Assembly (NCBI GenBank): GCA_964456525.1
Contig: CAYWAP010000004.1
Span: forward strand, 1 to 64,000
Direction of reading: 5' to 3'
Source of the DNA: Onthomonas sp964456525
GTDB taxonomy: Bacteria; Bacillota; Clostridia; Oscillospirales; Oscillospiraceae
Length of the DNA stretch: 64,000 nucleotides
Below the pieces are notes generated by a model. That model searched no databases. It saw only the letters and a program-made list of their open reading frames with translations, and had not been told where the DNA came from. Below, in pieces: positions 8,796-17,197 of the stretch. Position 1 is the first letter of the stretch; each line of letters begins with the position of its first letter. The translations under genes and the position numbers were made by a program.

Positions 8796-9064
8796 AACGA
8801 TTCCCCCTGCTCCATCTGCGCCTCCAGCGCCTCATAGATCTCATCCGGGATTTTCATGCTGAAGGCCCGGCCCAATGCGTTGGACTTGCGCGCCCGCTTC
8901 AGGCATTCCACGCAGGGGCAGACATAAGCGCCGCGCCCCGGCTTTTTTCCCCGGAAGTCCAGCGACAGCTCCCCCTCCGGCGAGCGAACCACGCGGATCA
9001 GTTCCCGTTTGGCTTTCATCTCCCGGCAGCCAACGCACTGGCGCATGGGAATTCTTTTTGGCAT
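8792..9064 (-). CDS. rnpM: YlxR/RnpM family RNA-binding protein
   Basis: A 90-residue DUF448 protein; Bacillus YlxR (RnpM) has been reported to bind RNase P RNA and modulate the enzyme. Family motifs visible: MRQCVGCREMKAKRELIRVV near residues 7-26 and KKPGRGAYVCPC near 40-50. Sits in the canonical place between nusA and ylxQ, with a 4-base stop/start overlap on the ylxQ side. Confidence 0.88.
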   Translation of the reverse strand: MPKRIPMRQCVGCREMKAKRELIRVVRSPEGELSLDFRGKKPGRGAYVCPCVECLKRARKSNALGRAFSMKIPDEIYEALEAQMEQGESL

Positions 9065-9085
9065 GATAATCCCTCCCGGTGGAGT

Positions 9086-10255
9086 TTATTCCTCTTCTGC
9101 AAAGAGGTCGTCGTCCGTAAATTCCTCGTCGGCCATCTCTGCCTGCTCCGCCTCCGCTGCGGCGGCGGAAGCGCTCTTGATGTCGATCTTATAACCGGTC
9201 AGTTTGGCCGCCAGACGTGCGTTCTGGCCCTCTTTGCCGATGGCCAGCGACAGCTGATCGTCCGCGACGACGACGCGGCAGGTCTTCTGCTCCTCGTCCG
9301 GCTCCACGCTGATGACGTCGGCGGGGGCCAGGGCAGCGGCAATGTAGACGGCCGGCTCTTCGCTGTACTTGATGATGTCAATCTTCTCGCCATGCAGTTC
9401 TTCCACAATGGCGTTCACCCGGGCGCCCCGGGTGCCGACACAGGCGCCAATGGGGTCCACGCTCTCGTCGTTGGACCAGACGGCAATCTTGGTCCGGCTG
9501 CCCGCCTCCCGGGCAATGGACTTGACCTCCACAACCCCGTCAAAGATTTCGGGAACCTCCATCTCAAACAGGCGGCGGACCAGACCATGGTGCGTCCGGG
9601 AGATCACAACCTGCGTGCCCCGGGTTCCCTTGCGCACGTCAACCACATAGACCTTCAGGCGGTCTCCCTCATGGTAGACCTCGCCCCGGGTCTGGTCGTT
9701 CACGCCCAGCAGCGCCTCGGTCGTCTCTCCCCCAGCCGTCAGCTTAATATAGAGCGCGCCGGAGCGGGGATCGATCCGGGAGACCACACCCGTCATCAGC
9801 TCCTGGGTCTTGGTGCTGAACTGGTCGTAGACCATGTTGCGCTCGGCCTCACGGATTCCCTGAATGATGACCTGCCGCGCCGTCTGCGCCGCAATGCGGC
9901 CAAAGTTCCTGGTCTTCAGCTCCCGGCTGACCACATCCCCCAGCTGTGCGTTGGGCAGCGTCTTACGGACCTCCTCCAGGGAGATCTCCGTGTCGGGGTT
10001 ATCGACCTCTTCCACCACCTCGCGCTTGACAATCATGCGGATGGAAGCCTTCTCCTCATCGGCGATGACAACCACGTTGTCCTCCCCGATTCTCTCGTGA
10101 TCCCGCTTGTAGGCGGAGACCAGAGCCTGGGTGATTTTCTCCAGCATATATTCGCGTTTAATGCCCTTTTCCTTTTCAATCAGATCCAGAGCGGCAAAAA
10201 ACTCCCGCGCATCCTCTTCCGGGGTGGGGCTTTTCTTTTTCATTCTTCTAGCCAT
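9086..10255 (-). CDS. nusA: Transcription termination/antitermination factor NusA
   Basis: RNA polymerase-associated factor controlling pausing, termination and antitermination. Domain order: N-terminal RNAP-binding domain (to about 135), S1 domain (about 140-210), KH1 with IGACVGTRGARVNAI near 255, KH2 with LAIGKEGQNARLAAKLTG near 330. It ends in an acidic tail after residue 360, a short Firmicutes form lacking the extra acidic repeats of Proteobacteria. GGAG lies about 12 bases before the start. Separated from rimP by 129 bases in which I see no gene. Confidence 0.95.
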   Translation of the reverse strand: MARRMKKKSPTPEEDAREFFAALDLIEKEKGIKREYMLEKITQALVSAYKRDHERIGEDNVVVIADEEKASIRMIVKREVVEEVDNPDTEISLEEVRKTLPNAQLGDVVSRELKTRNFGRIAAQTARQVIIQGIREAERNMVYDQFSTKTQELMTGVVSRIDPRSGALYIKLTAGGETTEALLGVNDQTRGEVYHEGDRLKVYVVDVRKGTRGTQVVISRTHHGLVRRLFEMEVPEIFDGVVEVKSIAREAGSRTKIAVWSNDESVDPIGACVGTRGARVNAIVEELHGEKIDIIKYSEEPAVYIAAALAPADVISVEPDEEQKTCRVVVADDQLSLAIGKEGQNARLAAKLTGYKIDIKSASAAAAEAEQAEMADEEFTDDDLFAEEE

Positions 10256-10384
10256 GTCACAGCTTCACTCCATTCTGTTATTTGCATCCGTTTGCCCAAC
10301 GGAATTGGCATCTGCCGGGCGGGCCGTCCTTCCGGCGGCCATCCCGCAGATTTCTTCCTCACATGTGTCCCTTACCGGTCCGGC

Positions 10385-10843
10385 TCAAAATTCCAGGTAC
10401 ATCCGAACCGCAGCGATTTCCTTCCTGGAAAAGGTCATCGGTTCGCCGTCCTCCGCCAGAATCGTCACATCGCCGTTTTCATAGCCGGTCAGCTCGCCGT
10501 GAAACTGCTTGTTTCCATCCTTGGGGCGATACAGGCGAACCTCCACCGTTTCTCCCATGCAGGCGTCGAAATGCTCCGGCTTTTTCAGCGCCCGGTCCGC
10601 ACCGGCGCTGCCCACTTCCAGCGTATAGCTGCCTTCAATGGGGTCTATCTCGTCCAGCTTGTCGCTGAGCGCGCGGCTGATGGTCTCGCACTGGTCGATC
10701 CGAACCCCGCCCTCGCAGTCAATCAGGACGCGCAGATACCACGTGCCCGCCTCCCGGACATATTCCACATCCCAGAGCGTACAGCCCGCCTCCTCCACAA
10801 AGGGCAGGGCCAGTTGGGCGGTCAATTCCGCTACTTTTTTCAT
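10385..10843 (-). CDS. rimP: Ribosome maturation factor RimP
   Basis: Assists 30S subunit assembly. The 152-residue protein starts MKKVAELTAQLALPFVEEAG and contains the family signature LRVLIDCEGGVRIDQCE near residue 38 and the C-terminal Sm-like part with GYENGDVTI. The start at 10843 has a clear AGGAGG site; a longer in-frame reading to 10912 has none. First gene of the operon that runs to ribF. Confidence 0.92.
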   Translation of the reverse strand: MKKVAELTAQLALPFVEEAGCTLWDVEYVREAGTWYLRVLIDCEGGVRIDQCETISRALSDKLDEIDPIEGSYTLEVGSAGADRALKKPEHFDACMGETVEVRLYRPKDGNKQFHGELTGYENGDVTILAEDGEPMTFSRKEIAAVRMYLEF

Positions 10844-10942
10844 ATGATCCTCCTGAACAGCCCGGCTGCAAATGACCGGGCCGCACAAAAAAGAGCGGGG
10901 CGCTGGCCCCACTCCAATGGTTGACTCTATCTTACTGTCCTT

Positions 10943-10971
10943 ATAGTATCACTCTGCCATAAAGAAATCAA
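10943..10971 (-). promoter_or_regulatory. Promoter of the rimP-nusA-infB-ribF operon
   Basis: On the minus strand TTGATT (10966-10971), 17-base spacer, TACTAT (10943-10948). About 95 bases upstream of rimP. The transcribed leader contains a GC-rich stretch at 10860-10910 that can fold, but no antiterminator or classical riboswitch is recognisable. Confidence 0.65.
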
Positions 10972-11077
10972 GTTCTTTTTCGGAAAGGGGAAGAACTTTC
11001 TCCCTTTTTTCTCCTGCGGACGGAGGGAATCCGGCCTTCCTTGTCCATTTTGACAGAAACAGGTTGTCCGGTCTCCC

Positions 11078-12340
11078 TCACAATTCTCCCAGTACCCGCT
11101 CCAGAACGCGCCGGGACGACTGGCCATCCTCCAGAGGATTGAATTTCTCCTGAAAGGCCCGGTATTTCTCATCCGGGACAAACGGGCCGCTTTGGGCTCG
11201 AATCGCCTGAATCAGCCCCTCCTCCGTCTCCACAATGGGGCCGGGCAGCTCCGAAAGCTCCAGATAAAATCCGCGAATATCGTCCCGATAATCGGCCAGA
11301 TCGTACATATAAAACACCATGGGGCGGTTCAGGTTGGCATAGTCAAAGAGCACCGAGGAGTAATCTGTCACCAGAAGATCCGACGCAATATACAGATCGT
11401 TGATGTCGGGATAATCGGAGACATCCCGGACAAACCCCTGATATCTGGCAAAGTCAAATTGACTGGCCACCAGATAATGCGCCCGAAACAGGATAATGGT
11501 ATCCTCTCCCAGCGCTTCTTGCAGCCGGTCAAAGTCCACCCCCAGCGCATAGGTGTAGCCCAATTTCGCGTCGTGCTGGTTGTCCCGCCAGGTGGGGGCG
11601 TAGAGCACCACTTTTTTCCCGCCGGTCTCCTCCGGCGTGATGTGCAGCCGCTCCAAAATGGCCTGCCGGTCGGCATCCGTGTAGTTCAGCAGGAAATCGT
11701 TCCGCGGATACCCCGCCTCCAGAACGGCCTTTTCCTTCCGCCATGCGGGCAGGTTCCATGCGGAGGTAAAGACCCGGGTGCAAAAGGGCGAGGGGGACAG
11801 AATCCACCGAAATTTGGCGGCGTCCAGATCGTATTTCTGATGAATCTCCCGGATGGAATTCATGGCGTTGCCGTTCTCTTCCAAATCGTATCCCAGCCGC
11901 TTCAGCGGTGTGCCGTGCCAGCACTCCACATAGGTCTGATCCGCCTTGGGCCAAATATAGTCCGCCACCCGGAAATTCTGAATCCAATAGCCGGCGGCGG
12001 CCATCTCCCGTTCAAAGGCGGCGCTGCCGTATTTTACCAGCGTGGTGCGCCCATGCTCCCCCACCGCTGCAAACCGCTCCGGGTCCCGAAACGCCCACAC
12101 AAACCGGTAGGCCCGGTATTCCTCCCGGTCCCGCATATATTCATAGATGGCCCGGGGGCTGTCGGAATACCCCTTTCCGGCAAAGGTGCAAAAGAGGATG
12201 GTGGTTTTCCGGGTTTTCACCCCTCTGGTGCGCAAATGGTACCGCGCCCGCTTCACCGCGTTGACGCCATCCCTGGCCAGCGTCCGGCTGGCCGGATGGG
12301 ATAAAACCAGCTCCATCAGCCGCTTTTTGATGCCAGCCAT
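11078..12340 (-). CDS. CDP-glycerol glycerophosphotransferase family protein (first of three)
   Basis: Transfers glycerol- or ribitol-phosphate from a CDP-activated donor to a wall polymer at the inner membrane face. The TagF/TagB-type C-terminal catalytic fold is clear: VECWHGTPLKRLGYD near residue 137, LYAPTWRDNQHD near 247, LVTDYSSVLFDYANLNRPMV near 325. A basic, amphipathic N-terminus probably holds it on the membrane. 420 residues is close to the single-domain enzymes and much shorter than full TagF. Downstream-most gene of a three-gene cluster, 6 bases after its paralogue. Donor specificity is not decidable from sequence. Confidence 0.85.
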   Translation of the reverse strand: MAGIKKRLMELVLSHPASRTLARDGVNAVKRARYHLRTRGVKTRKTTILFCTFAGKGYSDSPRAIYEYMRDREEYRAYRFVWAFRDPERFAAVGEHGRTTLVKYGSAAFEREMAAAGYWIQNFRVADYIWPKADQTYVECWHGTPLKRLGYDLEENGNAMNSIREIHQKYDLDAAKFRWILSPSPFCTRVFTSAWNLPAWRKEKAVLEAGYPRNDFLLNYTDADRQAILERLHITPEETGGKKVVLYAPTWRDNQHDAKLGYTYALGVDFDRLQEALGEDTIILFRAHYLVASQFDFARYQGFVRDVSDYPDINDLYIASDLLVTDYSSVLFDYANLNRPMVFYMYDLADYRDDIRGFYLELSELPGPIVETEEGLIQAIRAQSGPFVPDEKYRAFQEKFNPLEDGQSSRRVLERVLGEL

Positions 12341-12346
12341 AGAGAG

Positions 12347-13618
12347 TTATTCCTCCAGAATGACGTCCAGCACCCGTTTGGAGGACTCTGCGTCGTCCAG
12401 CGGGTTGAACTTTTCGTGGAACGCTTTGTACTTCTCGTCGTAGACAAAATGATCCTTCAGGTCCCGGATGGCCTGGATAAAGTCGTCCTCCGTTTGAACG
12501 ATCGGCCCGGGCAATTCCTCCAGCCCGAAGTAGAAGCCCCGGATATCGTCCTTGTACATCTCCAGATCGTACATGTAGAAGACAATGGGCCGCTTCAAAT
12601 TTGCATAGTCAAAGAAAACGGAGGAATAGTCGGTGGCCAGCATGTCGGCCACAATATACAGATCGGCGATGTCGGGATAATAGGAGGCATTGCAGACGAA
12701 GCCCTCATATTTGGCAAAATCGAATTTGCTTGCCACCATATGGTGGGCGCGGAACAGGATGACAAAGTCGTCCCCCAGCTCCCGCTGCAGGCGGTCAAAA
12801 TCTACCCCCAGCTCATAGGTGTAGCCCACACCATCTTTGTACTGGTTGTCCCGCCAGGTGGGGGCGTACAGCAGGATTTTCTTGTCCCCGATTTGGGTCA
12901 GTCCCAGCTTTTCCAGCACATTTTGCCGGTATGCCTCGTCATAGGAGAACAAAATGTCGTTGCGGGGATACCCCTCTTCCACAATGACGTCCTCCTTGCC
13001 ATACTGTTTCAGCGCCCAGGCAGAGGTAAACTTCTCCGTGGCAAAGGGTGAGGGTGAAATCAGATACTTCATCTTTTGGGTGTCCATGGCATACTTTTTG
13101 CACAGGCTGTCCAGACTGCGGACCGCGTTGTCAAAATGGGCCAGATCGAAGCCCAGCCGCTTCAGGGGCGTGCCGTGCCAGCACTCCACATACACCTGAT
13201 CTTCACGGGGCCAGATGTGGTCCCCCACCCGGAAGTTGTGGAACCAGTATTTTGCCCTGGCCGTTGCCCGCAGGTAGGCAAGGGAGTTGTGCTTCACCAC
13301 CGTAGTGCGCGGATTTTCGGTCAGATAGCTGTAATCCTTCACATGCTTAAAGGACCAGACAAAGCGGTAATCCCCATACTTCTCCTCATGGGCCAGCATA
13401 TACTCGTACAGTGCCCGGGGGGTATCGCCATAGCTCTTCCCCAAAAAAGTACAGAATACAATCAGATGATCGTCCGTCTTTTCCTCTCTGGAGATCTTGT
13501 CATATTTGTGTTTTCGGTAAATATAAAGGGCCTTCTCCATCGCCGGATGCCGCTTGGAAAGGCGTTTATACGTACTTTTTATCTTCTTTTTTGTCTTTTT
13601 TACAACACGCATACTCAA
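12347..13618 (-). CDS. CDP-glycerol glycerophosphotransferase family protein (second of three)
   Basis: 423-residue paralogue of the gene that follows it, with the same blocks at matching places: VECWHGTPLKRLGFD near residue 140, LYAPTWRDNQYKD near 250, LATDYSSVFFDYANLKRPIV near 328, then MYKDDIRGFYF. The N-terminal 30 residues are very lysine- and arginine-rich, consistent with peripheral attachment to anionic membrane. The close similarity of the two suggests a tandem duplication whose copies may act in succession (primer then polymer) or on different donors. Lies 12 bases after the third family member. Confidence 0.85.
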   Translation of the reverse strand: MSMRVVKKTKKKIKSTYKRLSKRHPAMEKALYIYRKHKYDKISREEKTDDHLIVFCTFLGKSYGDTPRALYEYMLAHEEKYGDYRFVWSFKHVKDYSYLTENPRTTVVKHNSLAYLRATARAKYWFHNFRVGDHIWPREDQVYVECWHGTPLKRLGFDLAHFDNAVRSLDSLCKKYAMDTQKMKYLISPSPFATEKFTSAWALKQYGKEDVIVEEGYPRNDILFSYDEAYRQNVLEKLGLTQIGDKKILLYAPTWRDNQYKDGVGYTYELGVDFDRLQRELGDDFVILFRAHHMVASKFDFAKYEGFVCNASYYPDIADLYIVADMLATDYSSVFFDYANLKRPIVFYMYDLEMYKDDIRGFYFGLEELPGPIVQTEDDFIQAIRDLKDHFVYDEKYKAFHEKFNPLDDAESSKRVLDVILEE

Positions 13619-13630
13619 AATCCTCCCTTT

Positions 13631-14758
13631 TTAAACAGATGCCGGAGCAGCAGGCGCCACAGGAAGCTTTTCCAGCAAAAAATCTACAATGGTCTCTGTA
13701 TTATTGGTATCTGCCGTTGTAATATACCGGCGGCGGAAGCGCTCCAGCGCCTCCAGATCATAAGGGGCGCTCAGCTTTTCCACCATAGACGCCGCATCCA
13801 TGGCGCAGGCGCCGGGCATCTCCCGGGCCGGGTCGATGTTCAGGCCCTGGTTGCGGCGATAGGTCTCATAGTCAAACAGATAAAAGTAAACCGGCTTGTG
13901 CAGCAGACTGGTCTCCAGCGAAGCGGCGGAGTAATCGGTGATGACGCCGTCGCAAACCTTCATCAGGTCGTAGGTGGACCAGCCCTCCCCCGGCTGATGC
14001 TCCGGCGGAACGACAAATTGGGAGAGGGGATGGGGCTTTACCAGAATGTGAAAGTCCTCATGTCCCTGGGCCGCCCACAGCAACCGGCGAACCCCCTCAT
14101 CCACGCCTTCCCGGAAGGTGGGCAGATAGAGCAGGAGCCTTTTCCCCTCCAACTGGGGATGGCGCTCCAAAAAACGCTCCCGAAGCCCGTCGTCGATCTG
14201 CTGTATGTAGTCCACCCGCGGCATGCCTTTGACCAGAATTTTCTCCGGCTGGGTGTGGAATGCCTCCACATAAATCCGCCTGGTCGCCTCAGAGGTGCAA
14301 AAGATGTAATCATAATTTTTATGCATACACATCCGCTCTGCCATCTTCACCGAGTGGCCGTTTTCCCGATCCAGGCACTGATAGCTGAACCGTTTTACCG
14401 CGCCGATGGCATGCCACACCTGCACCACGGTCTGCCCCTTCTTTTTGGGCAGGATGCACAGCTGAATGGAATATGTATCCGTCACAGCCAGCGAAGCGGT
14501 GGCCAAATGGTACAAACTGCGCAGCACCATCCAGCAGTAGGAGGGAATGTTGACATCTTTTGTCATTTTTCGACAAAAATATACGATTTCGGTCTCTGGA
14601 GAGCGGCGGCGCAGCTCCTTCTCCAGCAGTACAAAGTCCAGCGGAGGGGTATCCGACTCCCGGGAGAACATGACCACCTTGTTCCCCAGCTTCAACGGCC
14701 AGAAGGGCAGATAGAGCATCCGCAGCGTCAACTTTGCAATTGTGAGAAAGAATGCCAT
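13631..14758 (-). CDS. CDP-glycerol glycerophosphotransferase family protein (third, divergent)
   Basis: 375-residue, more distant member at the head of the cluster. It retains QVWHAIGAVKRFSYQ near residue 133, LYLPTFREG near 210 and DGVITDYSAASLETSLLHKPV near 280, but lacks the ECWHGTPLKR form of its neighbours, so it may use another acceptor (a TagB-like priming role is plausible but unproven). A hydrophobic start (MAFFLTIAKLTLRMLYLPFW) suggests membrane anchoring. Promoter 78 bases upstream. Confidence 0.8.
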   Translation of the reverse strand: MAFFLTIAKLTLRMLYLPFWPLKLGNKVVMFSRESDTPPLDFVLLEKELRRRSPETEIVYFCRKMTKDVNIPSYCWMVLRSLYHLATASLAVTDTYSIQLCILPKKKGQTVVQVWHAIGAVKRFSYQCLDRENGHSVKMAERMCMHKNYDYIFCTSEATRRIYVEAFHTQPEKILVKGMPRVDYIQQIDDGLRERFLERHPQLEGKRLLLYLPTFREGVDEGVRRLLWAAQGHEDFHILVKPHPLSQFVVPPEHQPGEGWSTYDLMKVCDGVITDYSAASLETSLLHKPVYFYLFDYETYRRNQGLNIDPAREMPGACAMDAASMVEKLSAPYDLEALERFRRRYITTADTNNTETIVDFLLEKLPVAPAAPASV

Positions 14759-14835
14759 AGCATCTCACCTTTCCGAAAACAGTCCGTCCGGCGGGGCCTC
14801 CCCTCCGAACCGCGGCGTTCACTCAAAACAGCTGT

Positions 14836-14864
14836 ATTATCCACAATTCCGCCGTTTCTGTCAA
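14836..14864 (-). promoter_or_regulatory. Promoter of the glycerophosphotransferase cluster
   Basis: Minus-strand TTGACA (14859-14864), 17-base spacer, GATAAT (14836-14841), 78 bases before the first gene of the cluster. Near-consensus sigma-A site. Confidence 0.7.
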
Positions 14865-14941
14865 TTGAATTTGTGGGTATTTCGGGAAAAAATTGCGAAT
14901 TTGCGCAAAAATACCCGCTCCGGCCTGAGGTCATGTGAGGT

Positions 14942-15032
14942 CATGTTTGGAAATTAAACATGTGACCAATGGCGAGGAATTTTTTCGCCAGACAAGGCGA
15001 TTTTGGCACATTTGGCATGTCTCAAGCAGGGC
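14942..15032 (+). repeat. Hairpin repeat copy B (internally deleted)
   Basis: Shares with copy A the block CAATGGCGAGGAATTTTTTC plus GCCAG and with copy C the block TTTGGCATG near the right end, but the central hairpin is missing. Its left edge is a CATGTTT...AAACATG inverted repeat at 14942-14962. The element ends one base before the stop codon of the CPBP gene. Confidence 0.65.
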
Positions 15033-15965
15033 CTAGAGAAAGATGACAATCACGCTCAGCGCAGTGCCGCCCAGCAGCATGATCCAGAACCAGACGGACA
15101 TCAGACAGGCACGTATCTTTTCCTCTTTTTTAAAGGGCAGCGGCCCTGGCTCCATGTGATACCGGCCTATGCTTTTCACCAGAAAATACGGCACGCTCAA
15201 AATGCACACCAGCAAAACAAAGCCGACGATGATCCAGTAGATATCCGGGCCGTCCACTTCAAACAACAGGCTGAACCCATTCACCAGCATGTGCAGCAAG
15301 ATCGCGTCCCGGATGGACCCCGTCAGCAAGACGACGCAGCCAAACACCAGCCCGGCAAAAAAAGCGTACAATATTTGATACAGATTCATATGGAACAGGG
15401 CAAAGGCCAGGGCAGTCAGCAGCACTGCCGCGCTATCCCCCAGAGCGCGCAGGGGCTCAAGCATCAGCTTTCGGAAAATCAGCTCTTCACAAACCGGCGC
15501 AACCAGAACCATCGCCACAATGACCAGCCATTCCGGGAGCCCACTGCTGAAACTCTCCAGCACATTGCTGCTCTCCATCCCGGTGGAATCTTCCAAAAAA
15601 TAGACCAGAAGCGTCGTCAGCCCGGAAAAAAGGTACGCCGTTCCCACGGAAAACATCGCCGCCTGCACAAATTCCCCCAGCGTCAGCCGGTCCACCGGCA
15701 TCTTGGGCGCCCTCGGCAGTTTGCGCAGCAACAGCGGCACCAGCACGAACCCGGGGAGGTAAACGGCAATATCATTGATGACCACCTGTATGATGGGGTA
15801 CCAACTGGCATCGCTCAAATAGTCCGGCAGGAAGCGCACCGCACCCAACACCAGCAGAATAGCACACCCCTCAATGGCCGCCAGATACAAAATCACGGCA
15901 ATTGAAAACCGGCTATAGCACTTTCGCATGTCCCGCCGGGACAGTGTCTCAACGGTATATTTCAT
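15033..15965 (-). CDS. CPBP family intramembrane glutamic endopeptidase
   Basis: A 310-residue polytopic membrane protein with about eight hydrophobic segments. The abortive-infection/CAAX-protease signatures are intact: EELIFRKLMLEPLR near residue 178 (EExxxR), FALFHMNLYQ near 210 (FxxxH) and LLHMLVNGF near 245 (HxxxN). Family members cleave membrane or prenylated peptides, and in Firmicutes are often linked to bacteriocin immunity, but no bacteriocin gene is near. The gene stands alone on the minus strand and is bracketed by repeat copies B and C in the same orientation. Confidence 0.85.
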   Translation of the reverse strand: MKYTVETLSRRDMRKCYSRFSIAVILYLAAIEGCAILLVLGAVRFLPDYLSDASWYPIIQVVINDIAVYLPGFVLVPLLLRKLPRAPKMPVDRLTLGEFVQAAMFSVGTAYLFSGLTTLLVYFLEDSTGMESSNVLESFSSGLPEWLVIVAMVLVAPVCEELIFRKLMLEPLRALGDSAAVLLTALAFALFHMNLYQILYAFFAGLVFGCVVLLTGSIRDAILLHMLVNGFSLLFEVDGPDIYWIIVGFVLLVCILSVPYFLVKSIGRYHMEPGPLPFKKEEKIRACLMSVWFWIMLLGGTALSVIVIFL

Positions 15966-16002
15966 AACATCACCTGCTCAACAATTTTCATCGGATTCCA
16001 GG

Positions 16003-16124
16003 TCTTTTTCCCCAGACAAGGGAATTTGACGCCCCAATCCTCTTGTGGATTGCAGGGAACATCAACGCCCCATGGCGGAAAAAGGCCCGGTATTTTGGCA
16101 TGCTGACTCTTTTCAAACAATGCC
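16003..16124 (+). repeat. Hairpin repeat copy C
   Basis: Begins about 37 bases upstream of the CPBP start. It shares long blocks with copy A (AAGGGAATTTGACGCCCCAA, ATCAACGCCC, TGGCGGAAAAA, TTTCAAACAA). Where A has a CCCTGGC/GCCAGGG centre, C has CAATCC/GGATTG (16035-16052), so the loop-proximal stem differs in sequence while pairing is kept. Left terminal repeat not visible; right end TTCAAACAATGCC at 16112-16124. Confidence 0.7.
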
Positions 16125-16195
16125 TCGCTCCCATTATAACAGTTGTTGGCTTCCCTGACAACGGCAGATGATGGACGCCATCCAGGGCACAGCGC

Positions 16196-16765
16196 TCAGA
16201 TAAATTCAATCGCGCCGTTTTTCATGCTCTTAATCCGGGCCAGAGACTCCACCCGGATTCCCTTGCTCCGGATGCGCTCGCCGCCGGGCTGGAAACTCTT
16301 TTCCACGGCGATTCCTGCCCCCACCAGCGTGGCGCCGGATTGCCGCACCAGGTCCACCAGCCCCTCCAGGGCCGCCCCGTTGGCCAGGAAATCGTCAATG
16401 AGCAGAACCCGGTCCTCCGGGCGCAAAAACTGCTTGGAGACGATGACCGTGCTCACATTGCCATGGGTGAAGGATTTCACCTGGGCGGAATAGACCTCGC
16501 CGTTGATGTTCCGGGTCCTGGTCTTCTTGGCAAAAATCACCGGACAGCCAAACTGCTCCGCCGCGATGCAGGCAATGCCAATGCCGCTGGCCTCAATGGT
16601 CAGAATCTTGGTGACATTGTCAGCGCCAAACAGTCTGGCCCACTCCTTCCCCATCTCCATGAACAGTCTGACGTCCATCTGATGGTTCAAAAAGCGGTCC
16701 ACTTTCAAAATCTCGTCGTCCACGACTACGCCATCCTTGAGAATGCGCTCCTCTAACAGTTTCAT
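16196..16765 (-). CDS. xpt: Xanthine phosphoribosyltransferase
   Basis: Salvages xanthine to XMP using PRPP. 189 residues, matching Bacillus Xpt, with the PRPP-binding loop VLLIDDFLANGAAL near residue 125, preceded by the flexible-loop region KKTRTRN near 80-86. The ribosome site lies in the 55 bases that are repeated on either side of the N-run, so the 5' end is complete. No purine riboswitch is seen: the gene follows thyX and the histidine phosphatase at short distance once the false gap is removed, and is probably transcribed with them. Confidence 0.92.
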   Translation of the reverse strand: MKLLEERILKDGVVVDDEILKVDRFLNHQMDVRLFMEMGKEWARLFGADNVTKILTIEASGIGIACIAAEQFGCPVIFAKKTRTRNINGEVYSAQVKSFTHGNVSTVIVSKQFLRPEDRVLLIDDFLANGAALEGLVDLVRQSGATLVGAGIAVEKSFQPGGERIRSKGIRVESLARIKSMKNGAIEFI

Positions 16766-16806
16766 TCCTACCCGTCCTTCCTTTTCCTCAAAATCACCGG
16801 CCCGCC
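16752..16806. repeat. 55-base duplicate flanking the scaffold gap (left copy)
   Basis: These 55 bases are identical to 16907-16961 on the far side of the N-run. A direct duplication of exactly this kind is what remains when two contigs sharing a k-mer end are scaffolded without being merged. Confidence 0.85.
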
Positions 16807-16906
16807 NNNNNNNNNNNNNNNNNNNNNNNNNNNNNNNNNNNNNNNNNNNNNNNNNNNNNNNNNNNNNNNNNNNNNNNNNNNNNNNNNNNNNNNNNNNNNN
16901 NNNNNN
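16807..16906. other. Assembly gap (100 N)
   Basis: Exactly 100 unknown bases, the conventional placeholder for a gap of unknown size. The flanking 55-base identity (16752-16806 and 16907-16961) suggests the true gap is zero or negative and that no gene is missing. Confidence 0.9.
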
Positions 16907-16981
16907 TCTAACAGTTTCATTCCTACCCGTCCTTCCTTTTCCTCAAAATCACCGGCCCGCCTGTGCTGCCGCTCCCGCGGC

Positions 16982-17197
16982 TCAGGGGAATTCGTACCGC
17001 CGCAGCTGGCAGTTTTCCAGATAGAAGTCGAAAAAATGTCCCTTCCAGGTGTCAAAAAAATACGTGTGCAACGCCTGCTCCGCCAGTTCCCTGGCCTGAG
17101 CAAGGCCCCTCTCGGTCAGCGGAAGATCCGTCCGGCCGCAAACCGCGTTCCGTGCGTTCCAGGCAGTCTGCCCGTGCCTGGCAACATACAATGTCAT
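16982..17197 (-). pseudogene. Histidine phosphatase (phosphoglycerate-mutase-like), internally truncated
   Basis: Only 71 codons. Residues 1-41 are a perfect histidine-phosphatase N-terminus (MTLYVARHGQTAWN with the catalytic RHG, then GRTDLPLTERGLAQA), and the last 30 residues (ending ENCQLRRYEFP) resemble the family C-terminus. About 110-130 residues between them, including the second catalytic histidine and acid residue, are absent. An in-frame internal deletion explains this best. Its start overlaps the thyX stop by 4 bases, as in a working operon. It could still be a short functional peptide, but not an active phosphatase. Confidence 0.65.

Noticed and set aside
16162..16195. Purine riboswitch for xpt
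   Set aside because: The region upstream of xpt on its own strand is the 3' end of another gene once the false gap is closed; the conserved purine-aptamer core is not present.
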